From assembly GCA_903893135.1 (NCBI GenBank), contig CAITLA010000054.1, forward strand, positions 1 to 32,388: 32,388 nt of DNA, written 5' to 3'. A model generated the notes under the pieces. It did no database searches. It worked only from the letters and a program-made list of their open reading frames with translations, and was not told where the DNA came from. This document shows positions 25,196-32,388 of this stretch, piece after piece; the stretch's first letter is position 1; every line of letters begins with the position of its first letter. The DNA comes from an uncultured Syntrophaceae bacterium. GTDB lineage: Bacteria; Desulfobacterota; Syntrophia; Syntrophales; UBA2185. Made by a program: the position numbers and the translations under genes.

Positions 25196-25933
25196 TCAAG
25201 TCTTTTTGTTTTTCATATACCACTCCAACTGCCGGCAGAGACCCCTGATAATCTTGACTTCCTTGGAAAAGAGATTTGTCCTCCCAAGGAAGCGGCGGAT
25301 GTGCATCATCCAGAATTCGGGGTTCTCCGGATTCAGAAAACCGATCTTCATCAATAACCCCTTCATATGATCATACATCCCTTCGAGCTCTGCCGATGCG
25401 GCCAGACGGGATGTAAATGCCTCCATGGGCTCCATATGGGATACGAATATCTCGTAGCAGAGGATCATGGCCGCATGCGAAAGATTGATGGACTTGTTAT
25501 GTTTGGATGTGGGTATGGTTACCAACAGGTGGCAGAACCTCAGATCATCATTCGACAATCCCGTATCCTCCGGTCCGATGAGCAGGGCCACTTTATTATC
25601 CTGGGATATATCCACGAGACGTGCCGCCATCTCCCTGGGAGAAACAACAGGACCTCTTGCGGAGCCCCTTCTTGATGTGGTTCCGACAATATAGTGAAAC
25701 CGCGCCAAGGCCTCATCCAACCTGTCGAAATGCTGAATGCGATCCACAATTCCGGCAGCAAAATGGGTGGCCATCTGCCTCATCTCCTCGAGAGCAAGGT
25801 CTCTGTTCCCCACGACAGAGATTTTCTCAATCCCCATATTCCTCGCACACCTCGCCACGGACCCGACATTCCCCGGATATTTCGGCTTGTTCAGAACGAT
25901 GGTGATATTTTCAGTTTTTGCTCTCACATGCAT
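25196..25933 (-). CDS. SPOUT RNA 2'-O-methyltransferase, TrmJ-like
   Basis: A 245-residue SPOUT (SpoU) family methyltransferase. Motif 1 is LNKPKYPGNVGSVARCARNMG (about 14-34), typical of 2'-O-ribose methylases. The SAM-binding knot is LLIGPEDTGLSNDDLRFC and TIPTSKHNKSINLSHAAMI. The order and the C-terminal helical extension best fit TrmJ, which modifies residue 32 of tRNA anticodon loops with SAM as donor. E. coli TrmJ has GRERVGL where this has GPEDTGL. Ribosomal RNA targets are possible. The ATG at 25931-25933 has weak upstream signals, so the start may be slightly wrong. It lies 52 bases before the kdnB-like gene and may share its promoter. Confidence 0.82.
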   Translation of the reverse strand: MHVRAKTENITIVLNKPKYPGNVGSVARCARNMGIEKISVVGNRDLALEEMRQMATHFAAGIVDRIQHFDRLDEALARFHYIVGTTSRRGSARGPVVSPREMAARLVDISQDNKVALLIGPEDTGLSNDDLRFCHLLVTIPTSKHNKSINLSHAAMILCYEIFVSHMEPMEAFTSRLAASAELEGMYDHMKGLLMKIGFLNPENPEFWMMHIRRFLGRTNLFSKEVKIIRGLCRQLEWYMKNKKT

Positions 25934-26099
25934 CTTCCATCTCGCTCTGTTGCATTTATTAGATATTGGATATTATTTCTACCAAAAAATTGCATTCCCA
26001 TCATAGTTTAAACACCTCTCTTAATGATTCAGAGAAATTCGTTCGAGAACAGAATAAGAAAATATTGACATAGAGGGCTGCCTCTGAAAGAAGTATAAA

Positions 26100-26768
26100 A
26101 TGGAAAAGGAGTTATCCCAAATACTTTCCGAAGCTGCAAATGCAATGGGAATAGCCCTTGGAAAGGGCGAGTTTTCCCTGTTTGCGGCCTATTACGGGGA
26201 ACTTCTTGCCTGGAACAACAAGATCAATTTAGTTTCTGTAAAATCAGACCGTGACATAATAATAAAACATTTCATTGACTCTCTGACGCTGTTGCCATAT
26301 ATTAAAGATAGCACCTGTAGGGTTCTCGATATCGGCTCAGGAGCCGGATTCCCCGGTATCCCTTTAAAGATCGCTGTAAATTCACTGAAGGTCTTCCTCC
26401 TAGAGTCATCACGCAAAAAAACGTCTTTTCTAAAGCATGTGATCCGCAGTTTGGACCTCACAGATGCCGTGGTCATCCACAACCGGGCTGAATTTCTGAT
26501 GGAAGACGAAACCTGCAGAGCTTTTTTTCAGATCGTCACATCGAGGGCTACATTTAAACTGCCAGAATTCCTCCGGATGGGCGCATTCTTTCTCGCCCCG
26601 AAAGGTTCCTTAATAGCGATGAAAGGGAAAATATCTGATCAAGAACTAACGGAAGCCGCCGAGATGTCTCATAGTCTGGGATTAGAATATATAGAAAGCC
26701 ATGATTTGACGTTACCCATAACCGGTGATTTTCGACGAATTATCATTTACAAAAAACTTGCTCTATAA
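26100..26768 (+). CDS. rsmG: 16S rRNA (guanine-527-N7)-methyltransferase
   Basis: RsmG methylates G527 of 16S rRNA using SAM. The 222 residues show the N-terminal LLAWNNKINLVSVKSDRDIIIKHFIDSL block and the SAM motif VLDIGSGAGFPGIPLKI (about 76-92). The FQIVTSRATFKLPEFL motif near 140-155 replaces the common SRAxxxL form. The ATG at 26100 directly follows GTATAAA and has no clear Shine-Dalgarno, but the N-terminus is of the expected length. It heads the origin block rsmG-parA-parB-dnaA, a conserved order near bacterial origins. Confidence 0.93.
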   Translation: MEKELSQILSEAANAMGIALGKGEFSLFAAYYGELLAWNNKINLVSVKSDRDIIIKHFIDSLTLLPYIKDSTCRVLDIGSGAGFPGIPLKIAVNSLKVFLLESSRKKTSFLKHVIRSLDLTDAVVIHNRAEFLMEDETCRAFFQIVTSRATFKLPEFLRMGAFFLAPKGSLIAMKGKISDQELTEAAEMSHSLGLEYIESHDLTLPITGDFRRIIIYKKLAL

Positions 26769-26858
26769 GGCAAATATTCCTTCTAAACAGTTCCGGTTTG
26801 TGTTATCGTTTCCTCAAAATTTACGTCTCAAAGCGCTGTGTGTGTGTTCTGTTAAATC

Positions 26859-27629
26859 ATGCGTAAAATCATATGTATAGCCAATCAAAAAGGCGGGGTC
26901 GGCAAGACAACGACTGCCATTAATCTTGCCGCAACTCTGGCGGCGGCGGAAAAGAGAACCCTGCTCATCGACTGCGACTCTCAGGGCAACGCGTCGAGCG
27001 GCATGGGCATAGACAAGGAAACCATCAACAAGAAAAATCTTTATCATTCCCTCATTGGCAAGGTTCCCTTAAAAGATGTGATTGTTGGCACCCAGTTGCC
27101 CTGCCTTGATGTGATACCTGCCAACCAGGACCTGATAGGGATCGAGGTTGAGTTTGTAAGTCTTGAAGACAGGGAAAAAAAACTCCGCGATCTGTTAAAG
27201 AATCTTGATGTTGCGTACGACTATGTCATCATCGATTGTCCTCCGTCTCTCGGATTCTTGACGGTAAATGCGCTTGTTGCTTCTGATTCCGTGATAATCC
27301 CTCTACAGTGTGAATATTTTGCTATGGAGGGCCTCGGATATTTACTCAATACAGTCAAGCTGGTTAAGGCAAGGCTGAATCCCTCCTTATCCCTGGGAGG
27401 CATTCTGCTCACCATGTTTGATACGCGAAATTCGCTATCCCACAGGGTAAGTGAGGATGTGAGAAAGCATTTGGGGGGGAAAGTTTTTGACACGATTATA
27501 CCCAGGAATGTCAGGTTATCTGAAAGCCCGAGTCATGGTCTCCCCATCATTCTCTATGATATAAAATCCCGCGGTGCTGTTTCCTACATGGCCCTCGCTC
27601 GAGAAATCCTGGTCAACGGGAGGATTTAG
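26859..27629 (+). CDS. parA: Chromosome-partitioning ATPase ParA (Soj)
   Basis: ParA is the deviant-Walker ATPase that moves ParB-bound origins. The 256 residues have the deviant Walker A KGGVGKTTTAINLAA (about 11-25), LLIDCDSQGNASSGMG (Walker A'), DYVIIDCPPSLGFLTVNAL (Walker B, near 119-137) and a C-terminal DNA-binding surface. The short N-terminus is that of the chromosomal (Soj) class, not plasmid ParA. An in-frame TAA at 26853-26855 fixes the ATG at 26859. No Shine-Dalgarno is visible (GTTCTGTTAAATC precedes it), so the start may be leaderless or of weak initiation. parB follows with no gap. Confidence 0.95.
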   Translation: MRKIICIANQKGGVGKTTTAINLAATLAAAEKRTLLIDCDSQGNASSGMGIDKETINKKNLYHSLIGKVPLKDVIVGTQLPCLDVIPANQDLIGIEVEFVSLEDREKKLRDLLKNLDVAYDYVIIDCPPSLGFLTVNALVASDSVIIPLQCEYFAMEGLGYLLNTVKLVKARLNPSLSLGGILLTMFDTRNSLSHRVSEDVRKHLGGKVFDTIIPRNVRLSESPSHGLPIILYDIKSRGAVSYMALAREILVNGRI

Positions 27630-28502
27630 ATGCAGCCAAAAAGTTCCCTCGGCAAGGGGCTCGGGGCTTTGTTTCCCGACCTGCTTGATAGTGTCAGCGC
27701 AAGGCCTTCGTACATCGTATGCGGAATTGAAGAGCTTTCCCCCAATCGATTTCAGGCCCGCAAGGATTTCAACGACAGGGAGCAGAAAAGGCTTGTCACA
27801 TCCATAAAGAAGAACGGTATTATTCAGCCCATTGTCGCGCGCAGATCCGATACGGGCTATGAGATCATAGCGGGGGAGCGCAGATGGAGAGCCGCTCAGG
27901 AAGCGGGCCTCAAAGAAGTGCCAGTTATTATCAGAGAGGCTCCCGACGCAACGGCGGCAGAATTGTCTCTCATGGAAAACCTTCTGCGCGAAAATTTGAA
28001 TCCCCTTGAAGAGGCAGATGCCTACCAGACGCTGATCAATAAATTCGGCCTGTCGCAGGAGGAGCTCTCTTCCAGGGTAGGGAAGGATCGCTCAACTATT
28101 GCCAACACGATAAGGTTGCTTAAACTGCCCCGGGAAATTAAGTCAGCCCTGAGCAGCAAAACTATTACTCCCGGGCATGCGAGAGCCATCCTCATGCTCG
28201 ATTCGCCGGGAGAGCAGATTAAATTCCTCAATGTCATCATGAGGAAGGCTCTCAGCGTAAGAGAAACAGAAACCCTGATTCAAAAACTGAAAAAAGTGCC
28301 TTCGGAAAAGAAGGCCAAGAAAAAGGACCCGTTCCTTCGCGATCTTGAAAGAGAACTATCATCGAAGTTAATGACAGAAATTCATATTCATCAGCGCAAA
28401 AACAAAGGGTCTATAGATATCAAGTTTAAGACGGCAGAAGAACTGAATCGACTTGTGACAATGCTCTTGAATGTCACCGACAGTAAACGGATTTCCAGGT
28501 AA
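27630..28502 (+). CDS. parB: Chromosome-partitioning protein ParB (Spo0J)
   Basis: ParB binds parS sites near the origin and acts as a CTP-dependent sliding clamp. The 290 residues have the N-terminal KGLGALFPD Soj-interacting peptide and the CTP-binding GERRWRAAQEAGLKEVPVIIRE. The catalytic-type ENLLRENLNPLEEADAYQ and the helix-turn-helix LSQEELSSRVGKDRSTIANTIRLL follow. The C-terminal dimerisation region is shorter. The ATG directly follows the parA TAG, with GGGAGG 7 bases upstream. By eye I found no TGTTTCACGTGAAACA-like parS in the window. The next feature is a DnaA-box pair before dnaA. Confidence 0.96.
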   Translation: MQPKSSLGKGLGALFPDLLDSVSARPSYIVCGIEELSPNRFQARKDFNDREQKRLVTSIKKNGIIQPIVARRSDTGYEIIAGERRWRAAQEAGLKEVPVIIREAPDATAAELSLMENLLRENLNPLEEADAYQTLINKFGLSQEELSSRVGKDRSTIANTIRLLKLPREIKSALSSKTITPGHARAILMLDSPGEQIKFLNVIMRKALSVRETETLIQKLKKVPSEKKAKKKDPFLRDLERELSSKLMTEIHIHQRKNKGSIDIKFKTAEELNRLVTMLLNVTDSKRISR

Positions 28503-28508
28503 ATTTAT

Positions 28509-28528
28509 TTATCAACATGTGTTGATAA
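28509..28528. promoter_or_regulatory. Inverted pair of DnaA boxes upstream of dnaA
   Basis: TTATCAACA (28509-28517) and TGTTGATAA (28520-28528) are inverted copies 2 bases apart. Each is one base off the E. coli consensus TTATCCACA. They lie 24 bases before dnaA, where they may autoregulate dnaA and form the upstream part of a bipartite origin. Confidence 0.82.
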
Positions 28529-28551
28529 CATTGTTTATAGGGTAAGCTGCT

Positions 28552-29907
28552 TTGGACATGCTTTGGGAAAAAAGTCTTCAAATCATTAAAGAAAAGGTCA
28601 GTCCGCAAAACTTCGAGACATGGATTAGGCCCATCAAAATGTCTTCCCTGGAGGGGAACAATGTGACCTTGAATGTTCCCAATAAGTTTTTCAAAGACTG
28701 GCTTATAGAAAACTACCAATATGTCATCAAGGAGGCCATCGCTAAAATAGCGGGAATCGACCTGAAAGTGGACCTTCAAATCGGCCAGGAAATCAAGAAA
28801 AGCCAAGCCTCAGTTCGCCGTCATGGAGAACACCATGAAAAGGCACGCTCTCAGAGTAAGCGTGTCCGCTCAGGCATTAATCAGTCATTGAATCCTCATT
28901 ACAGTTTTGAAAGATTTGTAGTAGGACCGTGCAACCAATTCGCTCATGCGGCATCCGTATCTGTAGCGGAACAGCCTGCCAAGAATTATAATCCCCTCTT
29001 TATCTATGGCGGTGTCGGTTTGGGAAAAACACACCTGCTTAATGCAATCGGGCTTCGCGCGCTTTCGCGCCATCCGAACATGAACGTTGTGTATGTCTCC
29101 GCAGAAGAGTTCATGAACGAATTGATCAACTCAATTAGGTATGACAGGATGCCGAAGTTCAGGGAGAAATACAGAAATATTGACTGTCTTCTGATCGACG
29201 ACATTCAGTTTGTTGCCGGGAAGGAAAAGACCCAGGAGGAATTTTTTCATACATTTAATACCCTCCACGATTCAGGCAAACAGATCGTCGTCTCGAGTGA
29301 TAAGTTCCCCAAAGACATACCGAACATGGAAGACAGGTTACGTTCACGGTTTGAGTGGGGCCTTATCGCCGATATTCATCCCCCGGAGATTGAGACAAAA
29401 ATCGCTATCCTGGAAAAAAAGGCACAGGAAAATAATATGGTTCTGCCAACTAATGTGGCCCACTATGTAGCATCCCAGGTGGAATCAAACATAAGGGAAC
29501 TTGAGGGTTATCTCATAAGAATTTCCGCTTTTTCCTCTCTAACAGGTAAAGAAATCGATATAAACCTTACCAAAGAGGTCTTAAAAAAGATTCTCAAGAG
29601 GATTGAAAGGGAAGAAGTCACGATTGAAGAAATTATAAAAACTATAGCCGCTAAACTTAATGTAAAGATATCGGATATCAAATCGCAGAAGAAGAATAAA
29701 AATATTGTATTTGCACGGCAGATTGCCATGTATCTTGCGAGAAGATTGACGGCCTTATCGTTCCCTGACATCGGGGATAAAGTAGGCGGACGGGATCATT
29801 CTACTGTTATTTATGCCAACAATAAAATGAAAAATGTCTGTGAAGCGGATAAAAATATTAAAAAAATCATCCAGGACATTGAGGACTCATTGCAACAGAG
29901 GGGTTAA
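28552..29907 (+). CDS. dnaA: Chromosomal replication initiator DnaA
   Basis: DnaA binds DnaA boxes and opens the origin. The 451 residues show domain I at the start (WEKSLQIIKEKVSPQNFETWIRP), a short variable linker (about 85-110), and the AAA+ domain. This has Walker A GGVGLGKT (about 153-160) and Walker B CLLIDDIQF, followed by sensor motifs. Domain IV has the helix-turn-helix signature VGGRDHSTVIYANNKM. The chosen TTG at 28552 has AGGG 9 bases upstream; an ATG at 28558 is an alternative that shortens the protein by two residues. The DnaA boxes on both sides of the gene suggest self-control. Confidence 0.96.
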   Translation: MDMLWEKSLQIIKEKVSPQNFETWIRPIKMSSLEGNNVTLNVPNKFFKDWLIENYQYVIKEAIAKIAGIDLKVDLQIGQEIKKSQASVRRHGEHHEKARSQSKRVRSGINQSLNPHYSFERFVVGPCNQFAHAASVSVAEQPAKNYNPLFIYGGVGLGKTHLLNAIGLRALSRHPNMNVVYVSAEEFMNELINSIRYDRMPKFREKYRNIDCLLIDDIQFVAGKEKTQEEFFHTFNTLHDSGKQIVVSSDKFPKDIPNMEDRLRSRFEWGLIADIHPPEIETKIAILEKKAQENNMVLPTNVAHYVASQVESNIRELEGYLIRISAFSSLTGKEIDINLTKEVLKKILKRIEREEVTIEEIIKTIAAKLNVKISDIKSQKKNKNIVFARQIAMYLARRLTALSFPDIGDKVGGRDHSTVIYANNKMKNVCEADKNIKKIIQDIEDSLQQRG

Positions 29908-30061
29908 TAACTTTTGTTATCACAGGTTATCAACAGTTGTTTTTGCTCTATGTTTGCAGGACGATTTAGATAAAGATATCTATGAACAATCGTAACAGGG
30001 ACTATTACTATTACTATCTATTATATAATAATATAACTTAAGATATAGGGAGGGTCTGGTA
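29908..30061 (+). other. Putative oriC: DnaA box, DnaA-trio-like run and AT-rich unwinding region
   Basis: The dnaA-dnaN gap contains TTATCAACA (29927-29935), the same box sequence as before dnaA. About 65 bases later, CTATTACTATTACTA (30002-30016) reads on the bottom strand as alternating TAG/TAA triplets. This is the DnaA-trio pattern described for bacterial origins, here in the order and strand expected relative to the box. It leads into an AT-rich tract (about 30001-30042) that could be the unwinding element. Together with 28509-28528 it suggests a bipartite origin around dnaA. A GGGAGGG ribosome site for dnaN follows. Function is inferred. Confidence 0.7.
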
Positions 30062-31186
30062 ATGAAATTTAGTATACAAAGGGAATCTTTTTTAGAAGGT
30101 ATTCAAAAGACGCTCAGTATCGTCGAGAAAAAAACGACCATGCCGATCCTCAATAACGTTCTCATCAGGGCGGAAAAAAACAAAATCACAATTGTGGCGA
30201 CCGATAGGGAGATAGGATTGGTAGCAGACTATGAAGCGGAAATCTTAGATAAAGGTGATGTTACTGTTTCTGCAAGAAAACTGTATGAAATGATCAGAGA
30301 GATCGAAGGTGATACTGTTCAGTTTGAAGCAAACGAGAACCACAGGGTAACACTGACCTCTCAGAAAATAATCTATAAAATACCCGGCTTACCGGCAGAT
30401 GACTTTCCCAGTGTCGCCGATGACCGCAGTGAATTGAATTTTTATAAAATCAAAGGGCAATTGATTGAGAGATTAATTCGTAAGACATCCTTTGCCATGT
30501 CGGCTGATGAAATGAGGAAGAATTTAAATGGTGTCTTCTTTGAAACTATAGATGATGGCGGCAAGAATAAACTGCGCATGATCGCAACGGATGGTCATCG
30601 CCTGGCCATGGCTAATGTGGACACAGAGGGGACACCGTTCCTGCAGATGGAAAAGGGAGTGATAATTCCCAGAAAGGGATTGGGTGAAATCAGAAGGCTC
30701 ATTGAAGATGCACCGGAGGAAATATTTTTAGGGGTGCGCCAGGGAATGTGCATCATCAGAACGGACAGCACCATGCTAAGGGTTAGCCTGGTAGATGCGG
30801 ATTATCCGGACTATAAGCGGGTTATACCCACGGAGAAGGGAGTCCTGGTGCAATTCGATAAGGATGCGATCCTGCATGCCTTAAGAAGGATGAGTGTTAT
30901 ATCAAGCGAAAGGTACAGCGGAGTAATCATTAAATTAGAGAAGGGCAGAATGGTGCTGGAATCGGCAAATCCGGATGTGGGAGAAGCCAAAGATGAGATT
31001 GAAGTCGACTATCATGACAAGGAGTTTTCCGTAGGCTACAACGTCAAATATTTAATTGATGCAATAGAAGTAATCGACGAGAAAACGCTTATCTTTGAAA
31101 TTGGAGCGGGCATGAAACCGGGTGTTATAAGACCTGCCGAGAAGGATGATTATCTGTGTATTGTAATGCCGCTGAAGATTCAATAA
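30062..31186 (+). CDS. dnaN: DNA polymerase III sliding clamp (beta subunit)
   Basis: DnaN is the ring-shaped clamp that tethers replicative polymerase. The 374 residues match the family. The three clamp folds include the start MKFSIQRESFLEGIQKTLSIVEKKTTMPILNNVLI, the central RKNLNGVFFE and MIATDGHRLAMA stretch, and the C-terminal VGYNVKYLIDAIE ending in YLCIVMPLKIQ, which contains the peptide-binding pocket. GGGAGGG lies 8 bases before the ATG. The putative oriC lies just upstream, and gyrB follows after a hairpin repeat. Confidence 0.97.
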   Translation: MKFSIQRESFLEGIQKTLSIVEKKTTMPILNNVLIRAEKNKITIVATDREIGLVADYEAEILDKGDVTVSARKLYEMIREIEGDTVQFEANENHRVTLTSQKIIYKIPGLPADDFPSVADDRSELNFYKIKGQLIERLIRKTSFAMSADEMRKNLNGVFFETIDDGGKNKLRMIATDGHRLAMANVDTEGTPFLQMEKGVIIPRKGLGEIRRLIEDAPEEIFLGVRQGMCIIRTDSTMLRVSLVDADYPDYKRVIPTEKGVLVQFDKDAILHALRRMSVISSERYSGVIIKLEKGRMVLESANPDVGEAKDEIEVDYHDKEFSVGYNVKYLIDAIEVIDEKTLIFEIGAGMKPGVIRPAEKDDYLCIVMPLKIQ

Positions 31187-31195
31187 ATGGCATTG

Positions 31196-31271
31196 CGTCA
31201 TCGCGAGGCGGCGAGCGCCGTGGCAATCTCGGAGACTGCCGCGTCGGGCCACAGCCCTCCTCGCAGTGACG
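31196..31271. repeat. REP/MITE-like palindromic repeat between dnaN and gyrB
   Basis: The ends CGTCATCGCGAGG (31196-31208) and CCTCGCAGTGACG (31259-31271) are imperfect inverted copies (11 of 13). The GC-rich core includes GGCAATCTCGGAGACTGCC, a near-perfect hairpin. The element resembles a hairpin repeat family with ends like GTCATTGCGAGG that is dispersed in many unrelated bacterial genomes. The only copy seen here is this one, so its dispersal is an inference. It is not coding. Confidence 0.7.
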
Positions 31272-31317
31272 AAGAGTAGTAAGGTGTTTTGGAAAAAGTG
31301 GAAGGAATAGGGAAATC

Positions 31318-32388
31318 ATGACAGAACAGTACGGGGCAGACAGTATAAAAGTTCTGGAGGGTCTTGAAGCCGTTCGCAAGAGACCCGCCATGTACATAGG
31401 CAGTACCGGGAAAGATGGTCTGCACCATCTGGTATACGAGGTTGTCGATAACAGCGTCGATGAAGCAGCTGCGGGCTTTTGCGATACGATAGACGTCCGC
31501 GTCCGGGCCGATAACAGCATCATGGTGGATGACAACGGCCGTGGAATTCCCGTGGACATGCATAAGGAAGAGGGAATTCCGGCGGCTCAGGTTGTTCTAA
31601 CCAAGCTTCACTCCGGTGCGAAATTCTCCAACGAAAGCTACAAAATTTCCGGCGGACTGCACGGTGTCGGAGTTTCCGTCGTCAATGCCCTTTCATCATA
31701 CCTCGAGCTGGAAGTAAGAAGGGAAGGGAAGGTTTACAGGCAGTCTTACTCGAGGGGCGAGCCCACGAGCGAGTTGGAAGTCGTGGGGAAGACGAGGGGC
31801 CGGGGAACAAAGGTCACCTTCAAGCCCGATGACGAGATATTCGAGGAAGTTGAGTTCAGTTTCGATGTCCTTTCCAACCGTCTCCGCGAAATGGCCTTCC
31901 TGAACAAGGGACTCAAAATAATCCTGACGGATGAACGAGACGGCAAGAAGAGCGAATTCTTGTACAAGGGCGGGATCGTATCCTTCGTGGAGTATATTAA
32001 CCGCAACAAGGGGGTCCTCCACAAGAAGCCGATATATTTTGATGGCGAGAAGGAAGATTGTTATGTGGAGGTCGCCCTCCAATATAACGATACGTACGCA
32101 GAGGGCATCTTTTCCTATGTAAACAGCATCAACACTACGGAAGGCGGAACGCACTTAAGCGGCCTGAAGTCCGCCCTGACCAGGGCAATCAATAATTACG
32201 CGGCCAACAACAACCTCATCAAAAACGGAAAAGATTCCATCAAGGGCGAAGACGTCCGGGAGGGGCTCTCCTGCGTAATTAGCCTCAAGCTGAAGGAGCC
32301 CCAGTTTGAGGGGCAGACCAAGACCAAGCTGGGGAACAGCGAGGTGAAGGGACAAGTCGAGGGTATCGTCTACGACAAGCTGGGGAGC
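31318..32388 (+). CDS. gyrB: DNA gyrase subunit B, 3'-truncated by window edge
   Basis: GyrB is the ATPase subunit of gyrase, which introduces negative supercoils. The first 357 residues are present and remain open to the last base. The GHKL ATPase domain is intact: RKRPAMYIGSTGKDGLHHLVYEVVDNSVDEA with the catalytic Glu, DDNGRGIPVD, and GGLHGVGVSVVNALS. The transducer domain continues through NTTEGGTHLSGL and QFEGQTKTKLGN near the window end. The ATG at 31318 has AGGG 6 bases upstream. The TOPRIM domain and C-terminus are outside the window. Its place after dnaN is typical of origin regions. Confidence 0.97.
   Translation, partial: MTEQYGADSIKVLEGLEAVRKRPAMYIGSTGKDGLHHLVYEVVDNSVDEAAAGFCDTIDVRVRADNSIMVDDNGRGIPVDMHKEEGIPAAQVVLTKLHSGAKFSNESYKISGGLHGVGVSVVNALSSYLELEVRREGKVYRQSYSRGEPTSELEVVGKTRGRGTKVTFKPDDEIFEEVEFSFDVLSNRLREMAFLNKGLKIILTDERDGKKSEFLYKGGIVSFVEYINRNKGVLHKKPIYFDGEKEDCYVEVALQYNDTYAEGIFSYVNSINTTEGGTHLSGLKSALTRAINNYAANNNLIKNGKDSIKGEDVREGLSCVISLKLKEPQFEGQTKTKLGNSEVKGQVEGIVYDKLGS

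Noticed and set aside
26769-28508. Possible parS sites near parAB
   Set aside because: By eye I found no copy of the TGTTTCACGTGAAACA-type consensus here or elsewhere in the window. A profile search over the wider origin region would settle it.
29917-29925. TTATCACAG as another DnaA box before dnaN
   Set aside because: It differs from TTATCCACA at four of nine positions, so I counted only the box at 29927-29935.

Overview
The window reads as a near-origin chromosomal segment of a Gram-negative bacterium. The lipopolysaccharide genes (kdsB, hldD), the Tat system and the order rsmG-parA-parB-dnaA-dnaN-gyrB fit Desulfobacterota (former Deltaproteobacteria), possibly a Syntrophales-like anaerobe. 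The lineage is an inference from gene content and protein style, not a database match. I saw no prophage, transposase, CRISPR array, rRNA or tRNA.

Layout. 1-1842: the 3' two thirds of carB. 1908-2827 (leftward): a small membrane-anchored lytic transglycosylase and a cold-shock protein whose leader contains a complete intrinsic terminator. 3154-8617 (leftward): a deacetylase-fold enzyme followed by gatC-gatA-gatB and mtnA. 8734-11978 (rightward): tatA/B, tatC and a class A penicillin-binding protein. 12000-19892 (rightward): a complete ilv region, ilvB1-ilvN1 then ilvB2-ilvH2-ilvC-ilvD. 20011-25933 (leftward): a tRNA/rRNA methyltransferase of the TrmJ type, then a putative kdnB-kdnA pair, hldD, kdsB and an acyltransferase, a cluster for LPS inner-core sugars. 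26100-32388 (rightward): the replication-origin block with DnaA boxes on both sides of dnaA, a DnaA-trio-like run and an AT-rich tract before dnaN, a hairpin repeat, and the start of gyrB.

The most interesting system is the ilv region. Each acetohydroxyacid synthase (AHAS) operon has its own unannotated leader-peptide attenuator. The first encodes a 29-residue peptide with six Val codons (all GTA) and Leu codons. The second encodes a 25-residue peptide with nine Ile codons. The enzymes behind them differ in matching ways. IlvB1 lacks the Trp that gives AHAS its preference for 2-ketobutyrate (Ile here), while IlvB2 keeps it. The regulatory subunit IlvH2 carries Asp at the position where Gly-to-Asp makes E. 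coli IlvH valine-resistant, while IlvN1 keeps Gly. Together this suggests one Val/Leu-dedicated, valine-sensed AHAS and one Ile-dedicated, valine-insensitive AHAS, each controlled by its own end product. The adjacent KARI has a short acidic cofactor loop that suggests NADH use.

A second notable cluster (22688-25143) pairs an iron-type alcohol dehydrogenase with a sugar aminotransferase beside kdsB. This is the gene set that makes 8-amino-3,8-dideoxy-octulosonate (Kdo8N) in Shewanella, so the LPS of this organism may carry an amino-Kdo.
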